DNA of 64,000 bases from Acanthornis magna (Eukaryota > Chordata > Aves > Passeriformes > Acanthizidae): assembly GCA_036785705.1 (NCBI GenBank), contig JAWUZG010001105.1:1-64000 (forward strand), read 5' to 3'. The position numbers were made by a program, and so were the translations under genes. The notes under the pieces were generated by a model. The model did not search any database and was not told the origin of the DNA. It worked only from the letters and a program-made list of their open reading frames with translations. Positions 25,000 to 36,980 of this stretch are shown piece by piece. Numbering within the stretch: the stretch's first letter is position 1; each line of letters opens with the position of its first letter.

Positions 25000-27900
25000 T
25001 TAGCAGCGTGGAGCCGCCTGGGATGTCAGCACCGAGGTGCTGGGAGTGAGTGCCTGTGACACCAGGGCTTCTGGGCAGCGTGTGGACTCCTGGCATGTGC
25101 CTATGGCTGTCCTGGGACAGCCTGTGAGCTCAGTGTTCTTTTGAAAGCTGGATATCTCTGGCGTGTCCCCAGGGAGTTCCTGTGCCGAGATGTGACCTCC
25201 TGACTCTTTGGCAGCCTGGAGATGGCTGGAGTGTGCCCAGGGGGCAAGTGTGAGTGTCAGGGACTTGCCCGCTCTTGAGGAGGATGGAGGGTGCAGGGAT
25301 GTCCCCATGGAGGCCCTGTGAGTGGCCGTGAGCTGGCGGCACCTTAGCAGCGTGAGACTCGTGGGCTGTCAGCCCTGAGAGCCTGTTGAAGGCCGTGATG
25401 TGCGTGCAGAGAGGTTTGTCAAATGGGAGAGTCGTGGCATGTCCCTATGGAGCCGCTGGGGTTGTGTGTGCCCTCAGTGTTCTTGAGGAGCCTCGAGAGC
25501 CCTGGGATGGCCCTGTGGAAGCGCAGGGAGTGCCTGTGCCATAGCAGCGGTGCCTGATGAGATCAAAGGGCCCTGGGATGTCAGCTTGGAATGGCTGTGA
25601 GTGCCTGAGAGCACACGTCTGTCTCTCATGGCCGGAGAGGTGTGGCAGGTGCCCATGGTAGGTGTGTGAGTGCAGGTGAGCTCAGGGCTCTGCAGAAGGC
25701 TGTAGGCCTGTGGGCTGTGAGGCTGGAAGGCCTGGGAGTGCTTTGGAGCTGAGTGCTCTGTAGCAGTCGGGAGCTGCTGCTGGGAGGTTGTAACAGGATG
25801 CTTTGGGCCGGCTGCTTTGCCTTGGAACATGGTCCAGGCACTTGGAGCATGTGCTATTTGCAAATGTCTCCAGGTGTCTTTCAGAGGGCCAGCGTGTGTT
25901 GTTTTGGCCTTGAATTCTGCTGAAAGTCCTTCTGGCAAGGAAGCCTGCATGAAGGTGCTGCTAGTGAGGCAAAGATTTGGCAGCTGAGCTGCTGCCGGGA
26001 GTTGCAGGCGTCTGCCTGACAGTCAGTCCCTTGAGAGTGTCAATGTGCAGTCAGTCCCCTTTCCTAGGGGAGGTTTTTCTAGCGTGTTCCTCCTTGGAGT
26101 GTGTGAGGGCTCCTGCTGGGGAAGTGGACAGCAAGCAAGGGCACTGTTGGTGGTGAAGGGAGAGAGAGCTGCCCAGGAGTGTTGGTGTGGTGAGTTACAT
26201 GGAGCTCTACTTGGGAATTGGGTTTTTTTGCTTGCTGTAAGATATGACTGCTTTCCTATTGTTTTCATAGAGTGCACTCCATTGTACTCTGTGTAGGCTC
26301 CCAGGAGTAGGTTTAGCTTTTCTATGGAGTGGTCAGTAATTGGGATTGAGTTGTCTGTGTCGAATCATTTGTGTTAGGGAAGAGCTGCTTTTCTAGGAAT
26401 AGATCAGATGGGCCATTTGTAAGTGCTGCGGGACAGAGTTACTTAAAGCACTGGCTTTAAGTGTGAGGCTGGGATTGGATGCAGCCGCCGCCAAGGCTCC
26501 TGTGTCTGAGAAGGAGTTGAGAAAGCCAAGGGCTGCTCTCTGGCCCTCGTGACTCAGTGGCCAGGCTGCTCTGGGAGGCTTTGTGTGAATCTGCCAGCAC
26601 AGCAGCGACAGATGTCCCCGAGGAGCTTGTGTGAGTGCAGGTGAGATCAGAGCTCTTGAGCAGCCTGGAGAGCCTGGGGATGTGGCCACGGAGCCGCCAG
26701 GATATCTGGTGACCTCGGGGTTCCTATGAGCAGAGGGAGCACTAAGATGTGCCCATGGCACCTGTGTAAGTGCCTGTGGCTAAAGGGCTCTTTTGCAGCC
26801 TGGAGAGCCTTGGCATGTGGCCATGAAGCCACAGTGCGTGTCTGTGACATCAGAGCGCTTTGGCAGCATGGAAAGGCCTGGAATGGCTGCAGGGGCCAGA
26901 GGTGAGTGCCTGTGACATCAGAGCTGTCCAGCAGCAGCAGGGAGACGGAGGGAATGTCACAGGCCATGCCCTGTGAGTTGCTGTGACAGCGTGGCTCCTT
27001 ATCAGCGTGCAGATTGCCGGGATGTTACCCTGCAGGCCCTGGCATTGCCCTTGTTGTGTGTGTTGTTTAGGAAGATAGAGAGAGCCCTGGCATGTCCCCC
27101 TGGAAGGCCAGGGAGTGGCAGTTGCAAAAGAGCTCCTTAGCACTTAGAGACACGTGGGATGTCCCCATGGAGGCACTGTGAGAGCCCGTGACCTCAGAGG
27201 TCTTTGGAAGCTGAGAGAGCCCCGGGATGCCATGGGATGTGAGCATGGGGAGCCTGTGGGCAGGTGTGATGTCCCTGCTTGTGCTGGTGCATCCCCCCCT
27301 GCCCTTTTTTCAGGCTGCAGCATGATATGAGAAATGCTGCTGAGGCCTTGGCCTTGACGAAGGCAGCGGGGCTGAGGTGCTGTGGAGCTTCTGAGAAACG
27401 CTGTGTGCTGCCAGGAAGTGCTGTGTTCTAAGGTGCTCCTGCTTTTTTTGCCTGTTGAACAGACTTTGAAATTTGTTTTTGCCTGGATGGCATCACATTG
27501 GTGTTGTCCCGTGTTCAGGGAAAGCTGCCGATGAGAAGTGGGGCCAGGCTGAAGGCTTGTTGTGACTAAAGGCCATGCCTCGGGGCCCTGTAAGCAGGGG
27601 TGCCAAAGGAGGCCCTGGCAGCTGTGCTGGGCCGCAGCAGCGGTGAGCAGCAAAGTCCCTGTGCGTGGGGCCTCTGCCAGCCGGCAGCTGTCCCGTTTGC
27701 TGCACTCGGGGCATCCGCGAAGGAGCACGGCTCCTGGGCCCCCGATCCTGCCGCTCCCGGAGGCCTCAGGCTTTGGCCGCTGAGAAGATGGCAAGGCACG
27801 TGAAAGGAGTATTTCAGTAGCTTGGAGGGGAATTTTGCCTCGTAGAGCCTCTTTGTGTGCTTGTGGGAGTGCAGGTGTGCATGCGCTCTCTGCAATGTGG

Positions 27901-28464
27901 GAGAGGGGCTGCTCTGGTGGATTCAGAAGTGCTTTAGGTTTGTCCCTAAGTTAGGTCTCGAAGTTCCTGCAGTGCTATGGTAAGGGCTGTGTGGATCCTT
28001 TGCTGAGGTCTTGGGTTCCAGCTCAGTTCTAAGTGAAGCGTTGTGTAGTTGAAGTCCAGTTCAGTTGAAATGCTCTTAACTGCTGTTCCTGCCCTAAGCT
28101 GTTCATTTGAATTTGAGTTATCAAGTGAAGTGTTGCTCAAGCTGAAGTGCTCTTAAGGGAAGTGCTCTTGAGCCTTTGGGCCATGTTCTTCTTATCCTGA
28201 CCCTTTCTCTTCTTTAGAGACACAGCCTCACGCACACGGACAGACAGACAGAGATAATTTGGGTTTGATTTCATTTTGGATTGATTGACTCTGGATTTTT
28301 GTTTGTTGCTTTTCCTCACTGTGCTTTGAGCATGGTATAAGTAGTAGAGTGAAGCTTAGCAAGGAAGCTTGTCCTGCTGTGGCTTTTCCATGAAATCTTT
28401 CTTTCCCGATAGCTTTCCTATGATTCTTGGAGTGATGTAAAAGTGCCTGTGCCATCACATCTCT
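25000..28464 (+). repeat. Long unit U7 (3465 bp)
   Basis: The longest unit. The stretch GAGCCGCCTGGG is replaced by GAGCTGCTGCTGGG at about 25771 and is followed by GTAACAGG. It has GAGCCGCC at the start, CTTGCCCGCTC (25265) shared only with U14, and CCTTATCAGCGTG (26999) shared with U6 and U13. Confidence 0.97.
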
Positions 28465-31400
28465 TTAGCAGCGTGGAGCCACCTGGGATGTCAGCACCGA
28501 GGTGCTGGGAGTGAGTGCCTGTGACACCAGGGCTTCTGGGCAGCGTGTGGACTCCTGGCATGTGCCTATGGCTGTCCTGGGACAGCCTGTGAGCTCAGTG
28601 TTCTTTTGAAAGCTGGATATCTCTGGCGTGTCCCCAGGGAGTTCCTGTGCCGAGATGTGACCTCCTGACTCTTTGGCAGCCTGGAGATGGCTGGAGTGTG
28701 CCCAGGGGGCAAGTGTGAGTGTCAGGGACTTGCCAGCTCTTGAGGAGGATGGAGGGTGCAGGGATGTCCCCATGGAGGCCCTGTGAGTGGCCGTGAGCTG
28801 GCGGCACCTTAGCAGCGTGAGACTCGTGGGCTGTCAGCCCTGAGAGCCTGTTGAAGGCCGTGATGTGCGTGCAGAGAGGTTTGTCAAATGGGAGAGTCGT
28901 GGCATGTCCCTATGGAGCCGCTGGGGTTGTGTGTGCCCTCAGTGTTCTTGAGGAGCCTCGAGAGCCCTGGGATGGCCCTGTGGAAGCGCAGGGAGTGCCT
29001 GTGCCATAGCAGCGGTGCCTGATGAGATCAAAGGGCCCTGGGATGTCAGCTTGGAATGGCTGTGAGTGCCTGAGAGCACACGTCTGTCTCTCATGGCTGG
29101 AGAGGTGTGGCAGGTGCCCATGGTAGGTGTGTGAGTGCAGGTGAGCTCAGGGCTCTGCAGAAGGCTGTAGGCCTGTGGGCTGTGAGGCTGGAAGGCCTGG
29201 AGTGCTTTGGAGCTGAGTGCTCTGTAGCAGTCGGGAGCCGCCTGGGAGGTTGTAGCAGGATGCTTTGGGCCGGCTGCTTTGCCTTGGAACGTGGTGCAGG
29301 CACTTGGAGCATGTGCTATTTGCAAATGTCTCCAGGTGTCTTTCAGAGGGCCAGCGTGTGTTGTTTTGGCCTTGAATTCTGCTGAAAGTCCTTCTGGCAA
29401 GGAAGCCTGCATGAAGGTGCTGCTAGTGAGGCAAAGATTTGGCAGCTGAGCTGCTGCCGGGAGTTGCAGGCGTCTGCCTGACAGTCAGTCCCTTGAGAGT
29501 GTCAATGTGCAGTCAGTCCCCTTTCCTAGGGGAGGTTTTTCTAGCGTGTTCCTCCTTGGAGTGTGTGAGGGCTCCTGCTGGGGAAGTGGACAGCAAGCAA
29601 GGGCACTCTTGGTGGTGAAGGGAGAGAGAGCTGCCCAGGAGTGTTGGTGTGGTGAGTTACATGGAGCTCTACTTGGGAATTGGGTTTTTTTGCTTGCTGT
29701 AAGATATGACTGCTTTCCTATTGTTTTCATGGAGTGCACTCCATTGTACTCTGTGTAGCCTCCCAGGAGTAGGTTTAGCTTTTCTATGGAGTGGTCAGTA
29801 ATTGGGATTGAGTTGTCTGTGTCAAATCATTTGTGTTAGGGAAGAGCTGCTTTTCTAGGAATAGATCAGATGGGCCATTTGTAAGTGCTGCGGGACAGAG
29901 TTACTTAAAGCACTGGCTTTAAGTGTGAGGCTGGGATTGGATGCAGCCGCCGCCAAGGCTCCTGTGTCTGAGAAGGAGTTGAGAAAGCCAAGGGCTGCTC
30001 TCTGGCCCTCGTGACTCAGTGGCCAGGCTGCTCTGGGAGGCTTTGTGTGAATCTGCCAGCACAGCAGCGACAGATGTCCCCGAGGAGCTTGTGTGAGTGC
30101 AGGTGAGATCAGAGCTCTTGAGCAGCCTGGAGAGCCTGGGGATGTGGCCACGGAGCCGCCAGGATATCTGGTGACCTCGGGGTTCCTATGAGCAGAGGGA
30201 GCACTAAGATGTGCCCATGGCACCTGTGTAAGTGCCTGTGGCTAAAGGGCTCTTTTGCAGCCTGGAGAGCCTTGGCATGTGGCCATGAAGCCACAGTGCG
30301 TGTCTGTGACATCAGAGCGCTTTGGCAGCATGGAAAGGCCTGGAATGGCTGCAGGGGCCAGAGGTGAGTGCCTGTGACATCAGAGCTGTCCAGCAGCAGC
30401 AGGGAGACGGAGGGAATGTCACAGGCCATGCCCTGTGAGTTGCTGTGACAGCGTGGCTCCTTAGCAGTGTGCAGATTGCCGGGATATTACCCTGCAGGCC
30501 CTGGCATTGCCCTTGTTGTGTGTGTTGTTTAGGAAGATAGAGAGAGCCCTGGCATGTCCCCCTGGAAGGCCAGGGAGTGGCAGTTGCAAAAGAGCTCCTT
30601 AGCACTTAGAGACACGTGGAATGTCCCCATGGAGGCACTGTGAGAGCCCGTGACCTCAGAGGTCTTTGGAAGCTGAGAGAGCCCCGGGATGCCATGGGAT
30701 GTGAGCATGGGGAGCCTGTGGGCAGGTGTGATGTCCCTGCTTGTGCTGGTGCATCCCCCCCTGCCCTTTTTTCAGGCTGCAGCATGATATGAGAAATGCT
30801 GCTGAGGCCTTGGCCTTGACGAATGCAGCGGGGCTGAGGTGCTGTGGAGCTTCTGAGAAACGCTGTGTGCTGCCAGGAAGTGCTGTGTTCTAAGGTGCTC
30901 CTGCTTTTTTTGCCTGTTGAACAGACTTTGAAATTTGTTTTTGCCTGGATGGCATCACATTGGTGTTGTCCCGTGTTCAGGGAAAGCTGCCGATGGGAAG
31001 TGGGGCCAGGCTGAAGGCTTGTTGTGACTAAAGGCCATGCCTCGGGGCCCTGTAAGCAGGGGTGCCAAAGGAGGCCCTGGCAGCTGTGCTGGGCCGCAGC
31101 AGCGGTGAGCAGCAAAGTCCCTGTGCGTGGGGCCTCTGCCAGCCGGCAGCTGTCCCGTTTGCTGCACTCGGGGCATCCGCGAAGGAGCACGGCTCCTGGG
31201 CCCCCGATCCTGCTGCTCCCCGAGGCCTCAGGCTTTGGCCGCTGAGAAGATGGCAAGGCACGTGAAAGGAGTATTTCAGTAGCTTGGAGGGGAATTTTGC
31301 CTCGTAGAGCCTCTTTGTGTGCTTGTGGGAGTGCAGGTGTGCATGCGCTCTCTGCAATGTGGGAGAGGGGCTGCTCTGGTGGATTCAGAAGTGCTTTAGG

Positions 31401-31926
31401 TTTGTCCCTAAGTTAGGTCTCGAAGTTCCTGCAGTGCTATGGTAAGGGCTGTGTGGATCCTTTGCTGAGGTCTTGGGTTCCAGCTCAGTTCTAAGTGAAG
31501 CGTTGTGTAGTTGAAGTCCAGTTCAGTTGAAATGCTCTTAACTGCTGTTCCTGCCCTAAGCTGTTCATTTGAATTTGAGTTATCAAGTGAAGTGTTGCTC
31601 AAGCTGAAGTGCTCTTAAGGGAAGTGCTCTTGAGCCTTTGGGCCATGTTCTTCTTATCCTGACCCTTTCTCTTCTTTAGAGACACAGCCTCACGCACACG
31701 GACAGACAGACAGAGATAATTTGGGTTTGATTTCATTTTGGATTGATTGACTCTGGATTTTTGTTTGTTGCTTTTCCTCACTGTGCTTTGAGCATGGTAT
31801 AAGTAGTAGAGTGAAGCTTAGCAAGGAAGCTTGTCCTGCTGTGGCTTTTCCATGAAATCTTTCTTTCCCGATAGCTTTCCTATGATTCTTGGAGTGATGT
31901 AAAAGTGCCTGTGCCATCACATCTCT
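28465..31926 (+). repeat. Long unit U8 (3462 bp)
   Basis: One G is lost in GGCCTGGAGTGC (near 29197). It shares a distinctive set with U14 only: ATGGCTGGAGAGG (29094), TTCATGGAGTGC (29727), GTGTCAAATC (29819) and CGATGGGAAG (30991). GGAACGTGGTGCAGG (29286) is also shared with U9, U14, U15 and U16. Private changes are GGGATATTACC (30481), GTGTAGCCTCC (29754) and GCACTCTTGG (29603). Confidence 0.97.
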
Positions 31927-34900
31927 TTAGCAGCGTGGAGCCGCCTGGGATGTCAGCACCGAGGTGCTGGGAGTGAGTGCTTGTGACACCAGGGCTTCTG
32001 GGCAGCGTGTGGACTCCTGGCGTGTGCCTATGGCTGTCCTGGGACAGCCTGTGAGCTCAGTGTTCTTTTGAAAGCTGGATAGCTCTGGCGTGTCCCCAGG
32101 GAGTTCCTGTGCCAAGATGGGGCCTGCTGACTCTTTGGCAGCCTGGAGATGGCTGGAGTGTGCCCAGGGGGCAAGTGTGAGTGTCAGGGACTTGCCAGCT
32201 CTTGAGGAGGATGGAGGGTGCAGGGATGTCCCCATGGAGGCCCTGTGAGTGGCCGTGAGCTGGCGGCACCTTAGCAGCGTGAGACTCGTGGGCTGTCAGC
32301 CCTGAGAGCCTGTTGAAGGCCGTGATGTGCGTGCAGAGAGGTTTGTCAAATGGGAGAGTCGTGGCATGTCCCTATGGAGCCGCTGGGGTTGTGTGTGCCC
32401 TCAGTGTTCTTGAGGAGCCTCGAGAGCCCTGGGATGGCCCTGTGGAAGCGCAGGGAGTGCCTGTGCCATAGCAGCGGTGCCTGATGAGATCAAAGGGCCC
32501 TGGGATGTCAGCTTGGAATGGCTGTGAGTGCCTGAGAGCACACGTCTGTCTCTCATGGCCGGAGAGGTGTGGCAGGTGCCCATGGTAGGTGTGTGAGTGC
32601 AGGTGAGCTCAGGGCTCTGCAGAAGGCTGTAGGCCTGTGGGCTGTGAGGCTGGAAGGCCTGGGAGTGCTTTGGAGCTGAGTGCTCTGTAGCAGTCGGGAG
32701 CCGCCTGGGAGGTTGTAGCAGGATGCTTTGGGCCGGCTGCTTTGCCTTGGAACGTGGTGCAGGCACTTGGAGCATGTGCTATTTGCAAATGTCTCCAGGT
32801 GTCTTTCAGAGGGCCAGCGTGTGTTGTTTTGGCCTTGAATTCTGCTGAAAGTCCTTCTGGCAAGGAAGCCTGCATGAAGGTGCTGCTAGTGAGGCAAAGA
32901 TTTGGCAGCTGAGCTGCTGCCGGGAGTTGCAGGCGTCTGCCTGACAGTCAGTCCCTTGAGAGTGTCAATGTGCAGTCAGTCCCCTTTCCTAGGGGAGGTT
33001 TTTCTAGCGTGTTCCTCCTTGGAGTGTGTGAGGGCTCCTGCTGGGGAAGTGGACAGCAAGCAAGGGCACTGTTGGTGGTGAAGGGAGAGAGAGCTGCCCA
33101 GGAGTGTTGGTGTGGTGAGTTACATGGAGCTCTACTTGGGAATTGGGTTTTTTTGCTTGCTGTAAGATATGACTGCTTTCCTATTGTTTTCATAGAGTGC
33201 ACTCCATTGTACTCTGTGTAGGCTCCCAGGAGTAGGTTTAGCTTTTCTATGGAGTGGTCAGTAATTGGGATTGAGTTGTCTGTGTCGAATCATTTGTGTT
33301 AGGGAAGAGCTGCTTTTCTAGGAATAGATCAGATGGGCCATTTGTAAGTGCTGCGGGACAGAGTTACTTAAAGCACTGGCTTTAAGTGTGAGGCTGGGAT
33401 TGGATGCAGCCGCCGCCAAGGCTCCTGTGTCTGAGAAGGAGTTGAGAAAGCCAAGGGCTGCTCTCTGGCCCTCGTGACTCAGTGGCCAGGCTGCTCTGGG
33501 AGGCTTTGTGTGAATCTGCCAGCACAGCAGCGACAGATGTCCCCGAGGAGCTTGTGTGAGTGCAGGTGAGATCAGAGCTCTTGAGCAGCCTGGAGAGCCT
33601 GGGGATGTGGCCACGGAGCCGCCAGGATATCTGGTGACCTCGGGGTTCCTATGAGCAGAGGGAGCACTAAGATGTGCCCATGGCACCTGTGTAAGTGCCT
33701 GTGGCTAAAGGGCTCTTTTGCAGCCTGGAGAGCCTTGGCATGTGGCCATGAAGCCACAGTGCGTGTCTGTGACATCAGAGCGCTTTGGCAGCATGGAAAG
33801 GCCTGGAATGGCTGCAGGGGCCAGAGGTGAGTGCCTGTGACATCAGAGCTGTCCAGCAGCAGCAGGGAGACGGAGGGAATGTCACAGGCCATGCCCTGTG
33901 AGTTGCTGTGACAGCGTGGCTCCTTAGCAGCGTGCAGATTGCCGGGATGTTACCCTGCAGGCCCTGGCATTGCCCTTGTTGTGTGTGTTGTTTAGGAAGA
34001 TAGAGAGAGCCCTGGCATGTCCCCCTGGAAGGCCAGGGAGTGGCAGTTGCAAAAGAGCTCCTTAGCACTTAGAGACACGTGGGATGTCCCCATGGAGGCA
34101 CTGTGAGAGCCCGTGACCTCAGAGGTCTTTGGAAGCTGAGAGAGCCCCGGGATGCCATGGGATGTGAGCATGGGGAGCCTGTGGGCAGGTGTGATGTCCC
34201 TGCTTGTGCTGGTGCATCCCCCCCTGCCCTTTTTTCAGGCTGCAGCATGATATGAGAAATGCTGCTGAGGCCTTGGCCTTGACGAAGGCAGCGGGGCTGA
34301 GGTGCTGTGGAGCTTCTGAGAAACGCTGTGTGCTGCCAGGAAGTGCTGTGTTCTAAGGTGCTCCTGCTTTTTTTGCCTGTTGAACAGACTTTGAAATTTG
34401 TTTTTGCCTGGATGGCATCACATTGGTGTTGTCCCGTGTTCAGGGAAAGCTGCCGATGAGAAGTGGGGCCAGGCTGAAGGCTTGTTGTGACTAAAGGCCA
34501 TGCCTCGGGGCCCTGTAAGCAGGGGTGCCAAAGGAGGCCCTGGCAGCTGTGCTGGGCCGCAGCAGCGGTGAGCAGCAAAGTCCCTGTGCGTGGGGCCTCT
34601 GCCAGCCGGCAGCTGTCCCGTTTGCTGCACTCGGGGCATCCGCGAAGGAGCACGGCTCCTGGGCCCCCGATCCTGCCGCTCCCGGAGGCCTCAGGCTTTG
34701 GCCGCTGAGAAGATGGCAAGGCACGTGAAAGGAGTATTTCAGTAGCTTGGAGGGGAATTTTGCCTCGTAGAGCCTCTTTGTGTGCTTGTGGGAGTGCAGG
34801 TGTGCATGCGCTCTCTGCAATGTGGGAGAGGGGCTGCTCTGGTGGATTCAGAAGTGCTTTAGGTTTGTCCCTAAGTTAGGTCTCGAAGTTCCTGCAGTGC

Positions 34901-35389
34901 TATGGTAAGGGCTGTGTGGATCCTTTGCTGAGGTCTTGGGTTCCAGCTCAGTTCTAAGTGAAGCGTTGTGTAGTTGAAGTCCAGTTCAGTTGAAATGCTC
35001 TTAACTGCTGTTCCTGCCCTAAGCTGTTCATTTGAATTTGAGTTATCAAGTGAAGTGTTACTCAAGCTGAAGTGCTCTTAAGGGAAGTGCTCTTGAGCCT
35101 TTGGGCCATGTTCTTCTTATCCTGACCCTTTCTCTTCTTTAGAGACACAGCCTCACGCACACGGACAGACAGACAGAGATAATTTGGGTTTGATTTCATT
35201 TTGGATTGATTGACTCTGGATTTTTGTTTGTTGCTTTTCCTCACTGTGCTTTGAGCATGGTATAAGTAGTAGAGTGAAGCTTAGCAAGGAAGCTTGTCCT
35301 GCTGTGGCTTTTCCATGAAATCTTTCTTTCCCGATAGCTTTCCTATGATTCTTGGAGTGATGTAAAAGTGCCTGTGCCATCACATCTCT
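31927..35389 (+). repeat. Long unit U9 (3463 bp), chimeric start
   Basis: The first ~200 bp carry the full set of short-unit markers (GAGCCGCC, AGTGCTTGTG, GGCGTGTGCC, GGATAGCTC, GCCAAGATGGGGCC up to ~32130). The sequence is then long-type from CTTGAGGAGGATGG (~32200) to the end. It also has GGAACGTGGTGCAGG and AGTGTTACTC (35055). U15 has the same make-up 20778 bp further on. Confidence 0.97.
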
Positions 35390-35416
35390 TTAGCAGCGTG
35401 GAGCCACCTGGGATGT

Positions 35417-35432
35417 CAGCACCGAGGTGCTG
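35417..35432. other. Hairpin 1 at unit start (U10 example)
   Basis: CAGCACCGAGGTGCTG is a near-perfect inverted repeat: six base pairs with a CGAG tetraloop, or seven with GA. It is unchanged in all long and short units that I checked. Confidence 0.6.
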
Positions 35433-35494
35433 GGAGTGAGTGCCTGTGACACCAGGGCTTCTGGGCAGCGTGTGGACTCCTGGCATGTGCCTAT

Positions 35495-35512
35495 GGCTGT
35501 CCTGGGACAGCC
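35495..35512. other. Hairpin 2 at unit start (U10 example)
   Basis: GGCTGTCCTGGGACAGCC folds on itself perfectly: seven base pairs around CTGG, or eight counting the inner C-G. It is conserved in long and short units, 62 bp after hairpin 1, roughly one sub-repeat apart. The other sub-repeats do not carry it. Confidence 0.6.
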
Positions 35513-36179
35513 TGTGAGCTCAGTGTTCTTTTGAAAGCTGGATATCTCTGGCGTGTCCCCAGGGAGTTCCTGTGCCGAGATGTGACCTCCTGACTCTTTG
35601 GCAGCCTGGAGATGGCTGGAGTGTGCCCAGGGGGCAAGTGTGAGTGTCAGGGACTTGCCAGCTCTTGAGGAGGATGGAGGGTGCAGGGATGTCCCCATGG
35701 AGGCCCTGTGAGTGGCTGTGAGCTGGCGGCACCTTAGCAGCGTGAGACTCGTGGGCTGTCAGCCCTGAGAGCCTGTTGAAGGCCGTGATGTGCGTGCAGA
35801 GAGGTTTGTCAAATGGGAGAGTCGTGGCATGTCCCTATGGAGCCGCTGGGGTTGTGTGTGCCCTCAGTGTTCTTGAGGAGCCTCGAGAGCCCTGGGATGG
35901 CCCTGTGGAAGCGCAGGGAGTGCCTGTGCCATAGCAGCGGTGCCTGATGAGATCAAAGGGCCCTGGGATGTCAGCTTGGAATGGCTGTGAGTGCCTGAGA
36001 GCACACGTCTGTCTCTCATGGCCGGAGAGCTGTGGCAGGTGCCCATGGTAGGTGTGTGAGTGCAGGTGAGCTCAGGGCTCTGCAGAAGGCTGTAGGCCTG
36101 TGGGCTGTGAGGCTGGAAGGCCTGGGAGTGCTTTGGAGCTGAGTGCTCTGTAGCAGTCGGGAGCCGCCTGGGAGGTTGT

Positions 36180-36980
36180 AGCAGGATGCTTTGGGCCGGC
36201 TGCTTTGCCTTGGAACATGGTCCAGGCACTTGGAGCATGTGCTATTTGCAAATGTCTCCAGGTGTCTTTCAGAGGGCCAGCGTGTGTTGTTTTGGCCTTG
36301 AATTCTGCTGAAAGTCCTTCTGGCAAGGAAGCCTGCATGAAGGTGCTGCTAGTGAGGCAAAGATTTGGCAGCTGAGCTGCTGCCGGGAGTTGCAGGCGTC
36401 TGCCTGACAGTCAGTCCCTTGAGAGTGTCAATGTGCAGTCAGTCCCCTTTCCTAGGGGAGGTTTTTCTAGCGTGTTCCTCCTTGGAGTGTGTGAGGGCTC
36501 CTGCTGGGGAAGTGGACAGCAAGCAAGGGCACTGTTGGTGGTGAAGGGAGAGAGAGCTGCCCAGGAGTGTTGGTGTGGTGAGTTACATGGAGCTCTACTT
36601 GGGAATTGGGTTTTTTTGCTTGCTGTAAGATATGACTGCTTTCCTATTGTTTTCATAGAGTGCACTCCATTGTACTCTGTGTAGGCTCCCAGGAGTAGGT
36701 TTAGCTTTTCTATGGAGTGGTCAGTAATTGGGATTGAGTTGTCTGTGTCGAATCATTTGTGTTAGGGAAGAGCTGCTTTTCTAGGAATAGATCAGATGGG
36801 CCATTTGTAAGTGCTGCGGGACAGAGTTACTTAAAGCACTGGCTTTAAGTGTGAGGCTGGGATTGGATGCAGCCGCCGCCAAGGCTCCTGTGTCTGAGAA
36901 GGAGTTGAGAAAGCCAAGGGCTGCTCTCTGGCCCTCGTGACTCAGTGGCCAGGCTGCTCTGGGAGGCTTTGTGTGAATCT
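36180..36980 (+). other. Spacer between sub-repeat blocks (U10 example)
   Basis: About 800 bp without clear 69-bp periodicity. It contains the 10-bp palindrome ATTTGCAAAT (36244-36253), the hairpin GGCAGC-TGAGCT-GCTGCC (36367-36384), a run of seven T, and a splice-acceptor-like tract ending at 36658. I see no gene. It is absent from short units. Confidence 0.7.
36632..36660 (+). other. Splice-acceptor-like site 1 (U10 example)
   Basis: A pyrimidine-rich stretch ending TTTTCATAG at 36658, preceded by a branch-point-like TATGAC. Present at the same offset in all long units. Two copies (U8, U14) have TTCATGG instead and so lose the terminal AG. Candidate only: no transcript evidence is available from sequence. 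Confidence 0.35.

Larger units (their letters stand above)
35350..36180 (+). repeat. Block A: about 12 degenerate ~69-bp sub-repeats (U10 example)
   Basis: Within the unit, a shorter motif recurs every 62-72 bp, usually 67-71. Its usual order of words is CAGCCTGGAGAGCC, then GGATGTCCCCATGGAGCC, then CTGTGAGTGCCTGTG, then ACATCAGAGCTCTT. In U10 the GCAG or its equivalent falls near 35393, 35465, 35533, 35601, 35670, 35737, 35808, 35875, 35940, 36020, 36082 and 36153. The block begins in the last ~40 bp of the preceding unit, so the unit boundary used here is arbitrary. Copies inside one unit are far more different from each other than the same position in different units, so this repetition is the older layer. 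It occurs at the same offset in every long unit. Short units keep only its first ~4.5 copies. Confidence 0.88.

Noticed and set aside
35725..35745. CTCF-like site (GGCGGCACCTTAGCAG)
   Set aside because: Only a partial match to the core consensus by eye. A matrix scan is needed before calling it.
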